Shown in pieces: positions 1-4,920 of a stretch of DNA of 5,972 nt (its first letter is position 1; each line of letters starts with the position of its first letter). The notes under the pieces are model-generated. The model did no database searches and was not told the DNA's origin. It saw nothing but the letters and a program-made list of their open reading frames with translations. The DNA comes from Synechococcales cyanobacterium PMM_0003. Lineage in GTDB: Bacteria; Cyanobacteriota; Cyanobacteriia; Pseudanabaenales; Pseudanabaenaceae. Both the position numbers and the translations under genes were made by a program. The stretch is from positions 1 to 5,972 of the forward strand of contig CASBRC010000004.1 of assembly GCA_949128015.1 (NCBI GenBank). Direction: 5' to 3'.

Positions 1-479
1 TCAATGCCTACGTCAATCCTGAGCTTCCACCTGAAGAATGGAATCTTGTGGCGATGGTGAAAAAGATCAAGGAGTTTGTAAATCTCTTGCAAGATCTTGA
101 GCCTGATCAACTTGATGATATGTTCTTGCCCGAAATGCAAGCCTTCCTCCGCGAAGAAGTTCGCCGCGCATACGAAATCAAGGAAGCACAGGTAGAGTCT
201 TTACAAGCTGGTTTGATGCGTCAAGCTGAACGCTTCTTCATTTTGCAACGGATTGATTCTCTCTGGCGCGATCACTTGCAAGCAATGGAAGCTTTGCGCG
301 AGTCAGTCGGTTTACGCGGCTATGGACAGAAAGATCCTTTAATCGAGTACAAGAGTGAAGGTTACGAAATCTTCCTAGACATGATGACCCAAATCCGCCG
401 TGATGTTGTCTACTCACTATTCGAGTTTGATCCACGTCCTCAGCAGCAGCCTGATACTCTCGAAGCCGAGTTTGTCTAA
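1..479 (+). CDS. secA: Preprotein translocase ATPase SecA, C-terminal part (5' end outside window)
   Basis: SecA is the ATPase motor that drives unfolded preproteins through the SecYEG channel in the plasma membrane (in cyanobacteria also the thylakoid membrane). The frame is open from base 3 and gives 158 residues up to a TAA stop. They match the helical scaffold, two-helix-finger and C-terminal region: NPELPPEEW near the start, then [52 protein letters not shown] and DVVYSLFEF. This is close to wording conserved in all bacterial SecAs. The protein ends in a short Gln/Pro-rich tail (about 20 residues) with no CxCxSGx8(H/C)C zinc-binding motif, so it lacks the SecB/lipid-binding tail of E. 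coli SecA, as I expect for cyanobacteria. Family members are roughly 930 residues, so about five sixths of the gene lies upstream. The GTG at 48 and ATG at 54 are internal codons, not starts. Confidence 0.97.
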   Translation, partial: NAYVNPELPPEEWNLVAMVKKIKEFVNLLQDLEPDQLDDMFLPEMQAFLREEVRRAYEIKEAQVESLQAGLMRQAERFFILQRIDSLWRDHLQAMEALRESVGLRGYGQKDPLIEYKSEGYEIFLDMMTQIRRDVVYSLFEFDPRPQQQPDTLEAEFV

Positions 480-497
480 AATCCAAAGAAGAAATAA

Positions 498-514
498 GGG
501 GCGCAATGCGCCCT
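498..514 (+). terminator. Hairpin after secA, possible terminator
   Basis: GGGGCGC (498-504) pairs with GCGCCCT (508-514) around a 3-base AAT loop: six Watson-Crick pairs plus one G-U. It starts 18 bases after the secA stop codon. No T-tract follows, so it is not a canonical intrinsic terminator, but its GC-rich stem and position make it the likely end of secA transcription or a 3'-end-stabilising structure. Confidence 0.45.
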
Positions 515-533
515 CGTAAACATCGCTATTCAT

Positions 534-545
534 AATTTGCAAATT
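534..545. promoter_or_regulatory. Perfect 12-bp palindrome, candidate operator of the nuclease pair
   Basis: AATTTGCAAATT equals its own reverse complement over all 12 bases. It lies 45 bases before the start codon of the first nuclease-like gene and covers the proposed -35 hexamer (TTGCAA, 537-542). A homodimeric repressor bound here would block RNA polymerase. No regulator gene is seen beside it, so its role as an operator is inferred from position and symmetry only. Confidence 0.35.
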
Positions 546-564
546 CTACATGTCTTCATAAAAT
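537..564 (+). promoter_or_regulatory. Candidate sigma-70-type promoter of the nuclease pair
   Basis: TTGCAA (537-542, 4 of 6 matches to TTGACA) and TAAAAT (559-564, 5 of 6 matches to TATAAT) are separated by 16 bases. Transcription would begin near 571, about 20 bases before the ATG at 590. The surrounding region is AT-rich, so chance matches are possible. Support is the spacing and the position after the secA hairpin. Confidence 0.4.
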
Positions 565-589
565 TATTGCGATATATCTAAATAAAATT

Positions 590-1051
590 ATGCAAAGATT
601 CCGACCAGATATTCTTGTAACTAGCCCCGATGGTGAATGTTTGATGGTTGTTGAAGTAAAGCTCAATGATACATTTTTGCAAGATGCTATTGAGCAACTT
701 AAACGATCTATGACATCAATCGATTGTTCAGTGGGACTTGCAATCGCTGGTGATCGTATTACCCTCCTCCGAGACTCTTTGCGAGAATATAACGGCGCAT
801 CAATTTACATAGCTGGTGAAGCAAAACTTCCCAACTCTTTGTTACCGTCAGCAGATGAGCAATATAACAAAGAATCTGAATTCGAGTTTGAATCACGAGT
901 ACAGAATTGGCTTGAGAAATTAAAATTGAACTCTAGTGCAGACAATCTACCAAGCGATTTAAAAAAATTATTCAGCGCTCAAATCATTAATCTTCTGCGA
1001 ATGGGTGAAGTGCGAGCTGCTCATCCTCGATGGAGTAATGTTTCAAAGTGA
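590..1051 (+). CDS. PD-(D/E)XK nuclease-superfamily-like protein, first gene of an overlapping pair
   Basis: This 153-residue protein has the core signature of the PD-(D/E)XK (restriction-endonuclease-like) fold near its N-terminus. Pro6-Asp7 in FRPDILVTSPDG is followed by Glu22-Val-Lys24 in LMVVEVKLND, a spacing typical of the two metal-binding acids and the catalytic lysine. The next segment, AIEQLKRSM and VGLAIAGDRITLLRDS, resembles the helix and strands that complete the fold in small cyanobacterial endonuclease-like proteins. The C-terminal third (from about residue 105) is charged and probably helical and has no motif I recognise. The ATG at 590 is chosen because the frame runs upstream only to a stop at 533-535 with no ATG, GTG or TTG. 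No Shine-Dalgarno sequence is evident. Its last four bases (GTGA) overlap the start of the PIN-like gene, so the two are probably co-transcribed and translationally coupled. The substrate is unknown, and a non-catalytic role is possible. Confidence 0.7.
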   Translation: MQRFRPDILVTSPDGECLMVVEVKLNDTFLQDAIEQLKRSMTSIDCSVGLAIAGDRITLLRDSLREYNGASIYIAGEAKLPNSLLPSADEQYNKESEFEFESRVQNWLEKLKLNSSADNLPSDLKKLFSAQIINLLRMGEVRAAHPRWSNVSK

Positions 1052-1704
1052 AGCCCAAAGCAGTTTTAGTCGAGACAAATTGGGTAGTCGATCTTATTGC
1101 CCCAGCCCATTTGCAAAATCCGCAAGCCGCGCAGTTACTTTCCAGTGCAAAGTCGGGAGAAATTGAGCTATATGTCCCCGCAATATGTCTTACCGAAGCT
1201 AGAGAAACTGTACCTCGACGATTTATCCCACGATCTCGTTCTGGAGATTTACGTAAATTCCTCGCATGGGCAAAAAGTCAAGATCGGGTTACTGATGACG
1301 ACGCAGCAGCAGCATATCGGGTGTTTGATAAATTTGAAGGATTAGTTACCAATGAGCTGACAAAAGTTCCAGAAAGACTGAAAGAATTAGCAAAACTAAG
1401 TTACCTCAACGTATTTCCACTTTCAGAGGCAATGTTAGAACGCCAAGTTGAAATTGGTGCATTAGGTCTTCCCCTCATGCCTTATGACTTAGCGGTTTTA
1501 GCAGCAGTAGTAGTTAAGGCTGAGGAATTGCAAAAGAATGGACATTCTTGGGTTAGTTTCTGTGAGCTAGATTCAGACCTTCAGCCGTGGGACAAATCTG
1601 GCGCTAGAAAAGTTATTCTTAGCGATCTCTACAATCATTCTCGAATATGGGTTTATGGAGATTTCATTCTAGAAGATATAGACGAGATTCCTGATGATTG
1701 GTGA
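1048..1704 (+). CDS. PIN-domain-like protein (putative RNase), second gene of the pair
   Basis: This 218-residue protein has the layout of a PIN-fold nuclease, a family that includes VapC toxins and other Mg-dependent RNases. VLVETNWVVD (residues 6-15) corresponds to the usual DTNxxxD first motif, with Glu9 in place of the first Asp. Glu50 in PAICLTEA fits the second acidic position, Asp147 in LMPYDLAVLAAVV the third, and Asp175/Asp177 in FCELDSDLQPW the fourth. It is longer than a typical VapC (about 130-140 residues), with an extra helical stretch at roughly residues 65-125. The start is GTG at 1048, overlapping the previous stop as GTGA. The next in-frame ATG is codon 129, inside the fold. 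GGAG at 1032-1035 lies 12 bases upstream as a distant ribosome-binding site. No small antitoxin-like gene is present, so a VapBC call is not supported. Activity and target are unknown, and Glu for Asp may alter metal binding. Confidence 0.72.
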   Translation: MKPKAVLVETNWVVDLIAPAHLQNPQAAQLLSSAKSGEIELYVPAICLTEARETVPRRFIPRSRSGDLRKFLAWAKSQDRVTDDDAAAAYRVFDKFEGLVTNELTKVPERLKELAKLSYLNVFPLSEAMLERQVEIGALGLPLMPYDLAVLAAVVVKAEELQKNGHSWVSFCELDSDLQPWDKSGARKVILSDLYNHSRIWVYGDFILEDIDEIPDDW

Positions 1705-1728
1705 GACTCAAATTAACCACATTATGTT

Positions 1729-1775
1729 TTGCGATCGCAGCTAAATAACAAAAGAGACTTGAAGTGCGATCGCAA
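1729..1775. terminator. Inverted pair of HIP1 sites between convergent genes, possible bidirectional terminator
   Basis: TTGCGATCGCA (1729-1739) and TGCGATCGCAA (1765-1775) are exact reverse complements and could form an 11-bp stem with a 25-base loop. They lie between the converging 3' ends of the PIN-like gene and gvpF. Each arm contains a HIP1 octamer that is itself palindromic, so the pairing may be incidental. A terminator role is a position-based guess, and no T-tract follows on either strand. Confidence 0.3.
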
Positions 1776-1788
1776 CATATCCTTATTA

Positions 1789-2547
1789 CTACTCACCTTC
1801 TCGATCTACATTGACAAAGTTATAAGGCGCAGTAAAATCGTTGTAACGGATTCGGAGGCGGTTTTCAAACTGCTGATCTAGAGCTTCAACGGCTGTGGCA
1901 AATTCAGGCTCTCTATCCCAGTCGATTAAGAAAGAACCATTGTAAATCATGCTTTCAGTGAGAAGTTCACCTTCCTCGTACTCATAGGATAGCGGCTTAA
2001 GGGTATCGAGAAAAGCCTCGATGATAATTTGCTGACGTTGCTCGATCGCAGATTCTAGCTCCTGCCCGATTGCGATCGCTTCATCCATACTTAGCACCTT
2101 GCCAACTAAAGCTTCTCGCCGTTGTTGTAAGCCCTCATTTTCGGCTACAGCAAGATTTAACTCTTCGTTTTGATTCCAAAAAAGTTTGACACTGACTTCA
2201 CGCTTGCCAATGAGATTATTAATGAGAGCCTTAAGTTGATCTTCGTAGGGAATGAGCAGGTCGCGCTGAACATCTTCCCAATCTTCAACAACTAACCCAA
2301 ACTGTAATGGTAAAGGTACAGCTTGATGCGGATCGATCGCTTTCATTAGTGATTCTAATACGGTTTCGTGGGTGATCAGGTTAGCGCGACTGGCGAGGTA
2401 ACGCTCCTGTTGGGATTCACTGTAGACGATCGCAAAAGGAGGCAGGGGGTGAAACTGTACAAGTTGAGCGTTCATACCTTTTAGTTCGAGATCTTTGACT
2501 AACTCGATATGCTCAACTTGCAAAATTGCGTACAGATATAGGCTCAT
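1789..2547 (-). CDS. gvpF: Gas vesicle protein of the GvpF/GvpL family, stand-alone copy
   Basis: This 252-residue protein is a full-length member of the GvpF/GvpL family. These are accessory proteins for building gas vesicles, the protein-walled buoyancy organelles of the cytoplasm; GvpF of Microcystis has a two-domain structure and is reported to contact the inner vesicle surface. Family marks are LYLYAI at the N-terminus, HETVLESLM (60-68), VPLPLQFGLVVEDWEDVQ (77-94), REVSVKLFW (116-124) and the C-terminal RIRYNDFTAPYNFVNV (232-247), the last resembling the family's RYTGPxPPYxFV. The ATG at 2547 lies just before the conserved YLYAI, which supports this start; a weak GAG is the only ribosome-binding-like element. 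No gvpA, C, N, J, K, G, V or W is present in the window, so the gene is detached from a gas vesicle cluster here. A MITE-like element sits 29 bases upstream, so its promoter may be altered or supplied by that element. GvpF versus GvpL cannot be fully separated by eye. Confidence 0.92.
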   Translation of the reverse strand: MSLYLYAILQVEHIELVKDLELKGMNAQLVQFHPLPPFAIVYSESQQERYLASRANLITHETVLESLMKAIDPHQAVPLPLQFGLVVEDWEDVQRDLLIPYEDQLKALINNLIGKREVSVKLFWNQNEELNLAVAENEGLQQRREALVGKVLSMDEAIAIGQELESAIEQRQQIIIEAFLDTLKPLSYEYEEGELLTESMIYNGSFLIDWDREPEFATAVEALDQQFENRLRIRYNDFTAPYNFVNVDREGE

Positions 2548-2576
2548 AAAAATCTCATTGTTTACTTAACTAGAAT

Positions 2577-2726
2577 CTGATGTTACGTGGAAGCTTCTAA
2601 AAACCTCACCCCTAGCCCCTCTCATTGCAAAGCAGAGTGGGAACAAGAAAAAACTCTGGCTCCCCTTCTCCTTGCAAGGAGAAGGGGTTGGGGGATTTGG
2701 TGTATTCTCTTTCTACGTAACATCAG
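2577..2726. mobile_element. MITE-like element, 150 bp, with terminal inverted repeats and apparent 6-bp target duplication
   Basis: The ends CTGATGTTACGTGGAA (2577-2592) and TTCTACGTAACATCAG (2711-2726) are inverted repeats matching at 15 of 16 positions. The hexamer TAGAAT sits immediately outside both ends (2571-2576 and 2727-2732), as expected of a duplicated target. The element is too short to encode a transposase, so it would be moved in trans. Its interior carries the C/T-rich and G-rich motif common in cyanobacterial intergenic DNA, including a perfect 26-bp palindrome at 2662-2687. It lies between the broken phosphatase gene and gvpF, only 29 bases upstream of the gvpF start codon. 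Confidence 0.75.
2662..2687. repeat. Perfect 26-bp palindrome inside the MITE-like element
   Basis: CCCCTTCTCCTTG is followed directly by its exact reverse complement CAAGGAGAAGGGG. A second, imperfect half (CCCCTCTCATTGC near 2616) and the flanking C-rich and G-rich tracts suggest that the whole element can fold into a branched structure. The CTCCTTGCAAGGAG core recurs in intergenic repeats of many cyanobacteria, and the repeat cut off at the window end has a related CCCCTTGCAAA sequence. Confidence 0.8.
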
Positions 2727-2731
2727 TAGAA

Positions 2732-2754
2732 TATGTGGCGCGTCGCGCTACATA
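2732..2754. repeat. Short palindromic repeat abutting the MITE-like element
   Basis: TATGTGGCGCG (2732-2742) and CGCGCTACATA (2744-2754) are inverted copies around a single T, with one G-T position in 11. The left arm begins at the last base of the right-hand TAGAAT copy. A GC-rich core with TGTGGC at its edge also begins the inner stem of the large hairpin near 3684, so both may belong to one family of small palindromes. Confidence 0.5.
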
Positions 2755-2800
2755 CTTTAAGGGATGAGCACGAAAATAAAGTGCCAACTATTTGTGAGAC

Positions 2801-2872
2801 TGGCTTCGATAATTCGACAGGCTCATCACAACGCTCCGCTCAGCCATTGATGGCTGAGCGGAGTCGAAGCCA
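2801..2872. repeat. REP-like palindromic repeat
   Basis: An inner perfect stem of 13 bp, CTCCGCTCAGCCA (2834-2846) with TGGCTGAGCGGAG (2851-2863), encloses a TTGA loop. An outer 9-bp stem pairs TGGCTTCGA (2801-2809) with TCGAAGCCA (2864-2872). The right arm is continuous, while the left arm has 24 extra bases (2810-2833) between the inner and outer stems. GGAGTCGAAGCC and its complement are familiar from dispersed bacterial repeats. It lies 32 bases beyond the last codon of the broken phosphatase gene. Confidence 0.7.
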
Positions 2873-2904
2873 TACCACTTGGTACTCTAATTTGTTGCTG
2901 ATCC

Positions 2905-3593
2905 CTAACTGGCTTTGGTGATGATAGCGCGATCGAAAACTTTGCCATCAGTGCCGATCGCTTTGGTGATAATTTTATCTTGATAGACATCAAAAGTCAT
3001 GAAGCTAAACCGCGAACTTACAAATGCAGTTTGGGGAGATTTGCGAAACTCATATATCGGTGCGCCGCCGCCGCCATTCACAAAATAAGTTATGCCTTGA
3101 ACGAATAATAGCGATCGCTCATATTAAAAAGCGGGTAATTAATTTGATCCAGCCCGTTATTAGTTTTGATAATGTCGTGATTGCCTAGCACTGCGTAAAA
3201 CTTGACATCGCGACTGAGTAAGGGCGCATAAGGCTCTTCAAAGTATGGCTTAACTAAACTAATTTCGCCATAAGGATAAATGTTATCGCCTGCCATCAGC
3301 ACAAATGGGAAGGCTTGTTGCTGATAGGTTCGCAGCATTGCCCCAGCTACAGCATATTGATCTTTGCTGCCAACACCCGTATCAGCGATCGCAGCAAATC
3401 GCAATAGTGGTTTTTCGCTTGGTTCACGAGGAGTATTAACTTCAGAGTTGGGTTTCGCGGTACGATCTGGGGACTTAGCTAAAACTGGATCGTATGGCTC
3501 ATACTGGTTTTTGGATTTTGCGATCGCGGCATAAATCAGCGAACCAATGACAGGAACGCCACATAATGTCAGTAAAAGTTGACGACGTTTCAT
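2905..3593 (-). pseudogene. Broken Tat-exported metallophosphatase: internal deletion plus frameshift
   Basis: The 5' part (ATG at 3593, 167 codons, stop at 3090-3092) encodes a calcineurin-like phosphoesterase. It starts with a Tat-type leader, MKRRQLLLTLCG and a hydrophobic stretch, then a Pro/Ser-rich linker. The first metal-binding motifs follow: Asp71 in AIADTGVGS, GDN at 102-104 and GNHD at 137-140. The frame stops just after RYYSFK. From base 3096 a second - strand frame resumes with 63 codons ending at TAG 2905-2907. They contain GITYFVNGGGGAPIYEF, SRFSFMTFDVY and DGKVFDRAIITK, the C-terminal region of the same family. The section between, normally about a hundred residues with the GHH and GHxH metal ligands, is absent, so neither fragment should be active. 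An upstream in-frame TTG at 3605 is less likely as the start, because the ATG directly precedes the KRR motif. If still exported, the N-terminal fragment would be an inactive periplasmic stub. Confidence 0.85.
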
Positions 3594-3636
3594 AAAAAAT
3601 ATCAAGCAAATATCGAGTGAATCTACTATATCTAAC

Positions 3637-3669
3637 TATGAGAGGCAGTGCTTAGCACGACCTCTCATA
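3637..3669. repeat. Palindromic repeat, first of two abutting hairpins
   Basis: TATGAGAGG (3637-3645) pairs exactly with CCTCTCATA (3661-3669). Inside, GTGC (3648-3651) pairs with GCAC (3655-3658) around TTA, separated from the outer stem by a 2x2 internal loop. It lies in the divergent region between the phosphatase pseudogene and rlmN and touches the next, longer hairpin. The form suits a dispersed cyanobacterial intergenic repeat. Confidence 0.7.
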
Positions 3670-3723
3670 AAGCCCAAAAAGCTGTGGCACACGCGGAGCG
3701 TGTGTCACAGCTTTTTGGGCTTT
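3669..3723. repeat. Long hairpin: 26-bp stem, 3-base loop
   Basis: Bases 3669-3694 and 3698-3723 are inverted copies matching at 25 of 26 positions, the exception being compatible with G-U pairing, around a GGA loop. The arms begin AAAGCCCAAAAAGCTGTG and carry CACACGC at the tip. It is far longer than a normal terminator stem and lies upstream of both flanking genes, so it does not obviously end either transcript. It is most likely a dispersed palindromic repeat, which would form a strong hairpin in any transcript crossing it. Confidence 0.8.
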
Positions 3724-3727
3724 GGGT

Positions 3728-3755
3728 TTTAACGATCCTAATTTTTTGGTAAAAT
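3728..3755 (+). promoter_or_regulatory. Candidate rlmN promoter
   Basis: TAAAAT at 3750-3755, preceded by TGG, is a good -10 match. TTTAAC at 3728-3733, 16 bases before it, is a poor -35. Transcription would start near 3762, about 24 bases before the rlmN ATG. The site lies just outside the long hairpin, so the repeat would not be in the leader. No Shine-Dalgarno sequence precedes the ATG. Confidence 0.35.
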
Positions 3756-3785
3756 CAATAGGTTCGTCCCATTTGCCAACCTGTC

Positions 3786-4862
3786 ATGACTGCTAATACG
3801 CTGCCAAATTCTTCTTCCAACGCCCTCCCACTACTAGGGCGATCGCAATCTGAACTCACCGAATGGGTGGTGTCACAGGGACAGCCCAGCTATCGCGGTA
3901 AGCAACTTCATGACTGGCTTTACAATAAGGGCGCAAGAAATTTAGCAGATATTACAGTGTTTCCGAAGTCATGGCGTGAGGAATTTGCACTCAATCCGAC
4001 CGCAGAGATCGGGCGTGCTGAAATTCATCTGCACAAACAAACTCGCGATGGCACAGAAAAATTTCTACTCAAGCTAGCTGATGGCGAAATCGTCGAAACC
4101 GTTGGTATTCCGACTAGCAAGCGCTTAACGGTCTGTGTCTCCACTCAAGTCGGCTGTCCTATGGCATGTGATTTTTGCGCCACTGGTAAGGGCGGATTTC
4201 GACGAAACCTCGCCAAGCATGAAATTATCGACCAAGTGCTAACCGTACAAGAAGTAATGCAGCAGCGTGTCAGCCATATCGTGTTTATGGGCATGGGCGA
4301 ACCATTACTTAATTATGAAAATCTCGTCGGTGCGATCGCAGTTATCAACAAGGACATCGGTATTGGTCAGCGCAACATCACCGTTTCCACCGTCGGCATT
4401 CCCAATCAAATCCCTAGATTTGCAGAAGAACATCTGCAAGTAACTCTCGCAGTCAGCCTCCATGCGCCAACTCAAGAAGTCCGCGCTCAAGTAATTCCAT
4501 CTGCCGATCGCTATCCATTGATCGCTTTAATGGATGACTGTCGCGAGTATGTGGAAATCACGGGTAGGCGGATTAGTTTTGAATATACATTGCTGGCTGG
4601 TGTTAATGACTCTGCTGAACAAGCAAAGGAACTCGCCCACTTAATTCGCGGTTTCCAAAGTCACGTCAATATCATTCCCTACAATACTGTCAGTGATGCT
4701 GATTACAAGCGTCCAAGTGAGAGAGCGATTCAAACCTTTGTGCAGGTTTTGGAAGATTATAAAGTTACGGTGAGTGTCCGTCGGACAAGAGGACTGGAGG
4801 CAGATGCAGCTTGTGGTCAGTTGCGAGGACAGCATCAGAAGACTTTAGCCAAATCTATCTAA
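3786..4862 (+). CDS. rlmN: Dual-specificity RNA methyltransferase RlmN (23S rRNA m2A2503 / tRNA m2A37)
   Basis: RlmN is a cytoplasmic radical-SAM enzyme that methylates C2 of adenosine 2503 in 23S rRNA, at the peptidyl-transferase centre, and of A37 in some tRNAs, supporting translation fidelity. This 358-residue protein has the family's normal length and all key residues. Cys124, Cys128 and Cys131 in GCPMACDFC form the CxxxCxxC motif that binds the 4Fe-4S cluster. GEP (171-173) in [15 protein letters not shown] is the SAM-binding segment. Cys343 in DAACGQLRG is the methyl-carrying cysteine and Cys117 in TVCVSTQVG its partner. The N-terminal 100 residues, with [14 protein letters not shown], are the RNA-binding accessory domain. 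It stands alone on its strand, divergent from the phosphatase pseudogene. The ATG at 3786 is the first in frame and gives an N-terminus of family length. The gene looks intact and ancestral. Confidence 0.98.
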   Translation: MTANTLPNSSSNALPLLGRSQSELTEWVVSQGQPSYRGKQLHDWLYNKGARNLADITVFPKSWREEFALNPTAEIGRAEIHLHKQTRDGTEKFLLKLADGEIVETVGIPTSKRLTVCVSTQVGCPMACDFCATGKGGFRRNLAKHEIIDQVLTVQEVMQQRVSHIVFMGMGEPLLNYENLVGAIAVINKDIGIGQRNITVSTVGIPNQIPRFAEEHLQVTLAVSLHAPTQEVRAQVIPSADRYPLIALMDDCREYVEITGRRISFEYTLLAGVNDSAEQAKELAHLIRGFQSHVNIIPYNTVSDADYKRPSERAIQTFVQVLEDYKVTVSVRRTRGLEADAACGQLRGQHQKTLAKSI

Positions 4863-4890
4863 AAATCTGCATCGCAGATTTTTAGATTTT
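4857..4890 (+). terminator. Intrinsic terminator of rlmN, overlapping the stop codon
   Basis: ATCTAAAAATCTGC (4857-4870) pairs perfectly over 14 bp with GCAGATTTTTAGAT (4874-4887) around an ATC loop, and the right arm runs into further Ts (4888-4890). The left arm includes the last sense codon and the TAA stop of rlmN. It matches the hairpin-plus-T-tract form of a Rho-independent terminator and separates rlmN from the next gene on the same strand. Confidence 0.75.
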
Positions 4891-4906
4891 GTATTACAGC
4901 TTTAGA

Positions 4907-4912
4907 TATACT
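4907..4912 (+). promoter_or_regulatory. Candidate -10 box of the secreted pilin-like gene
   Basis: TATACT, 5 of 6 matches to TATAAT, lies 8 bases before the ATG at 4921. A start site at the normal distance would give an almost leaderless mRNA, which agrees with the lack of a Shine-Dalgarno sequence. No good -35 is seen; that position falls in the rlmN terminator arm. Support is weak. Confidence 0.3.
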
Positions 4913-4920
4913 CATTAATT

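Larger units (their letters stand above)
2548..2904. other. Gene-free, repeat-filled interval between the phosphatase pseudogene and gvpF
   Basis: This 357-base stretch contains the MITE-like element (2577-2726), the palindrome 2732-2754 and the REP-like repeat 2801-2872, which together take up about two thirds of it. The rest (2755-2800 and 2873-2904) shows nothing recognisable. An open frame of about 60 codons on the + strand is made largely of repeat sequence and does not look like a gene. Any promoter of gvpF should lie in or next to the MITE-like element, but no convincing -35/-10 pair is visible on the - strand. Confidence 0.7.

Noticed and set aside
238..486. Open frame on the - strand opposite secA
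   Set aside because: It lies antisense to highly conserved SecA sequence, and its translation shows no recognisable domain.
1097..1345. Open frame of 82 codons in another + frame inside the PIN-like gene
   Set aside because: It lies wholly inside the better supported PIN-like gene, and its translation shows no family features.
590..1704. Classical VapBC or other named toxin-antitoxin pair
   Set aside because: The upstream partner carries a PD-(D/E)XK-like signature, not an AbrB, RHH or Phd-type DNA-binding fold, and the PIN protein is much longer than VapC. The name is not supported.
2873..2884. Small palindrome TACCACTTGGTA
   Set aside because: It has only 5-bp arms with a 2-base gap and no positional support. 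This is expected by chance.
2577..2904. CRISPR array
   Set aside because: The repeats here are palindromes of different families, with no regularly spaced direct repeats or spacers.
2733..2921. Open frame of 62 codons on + in the repeat region
   Set aside because: It is composed mainly of the palindromes 2732-2754 and 2801-2872 and overlaps the 3' end of the phosphatase pseudogene. It has no ribosome-binding site and no recognisable protein character.
3594..3605. Extended start (TTG at 3605) for the phosphatase pseudogene
   Set aside because: The ATG at 3593 places MKRR at the N-terminus as in Tat leaders. The TTG would add only four residues (MIFF) ahead of it.
4305..4835. Two short - strand open frames opposite rlmN
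   Set aside because: They are antisense to conserved RlmN codons, with no start signals or recognisable products.
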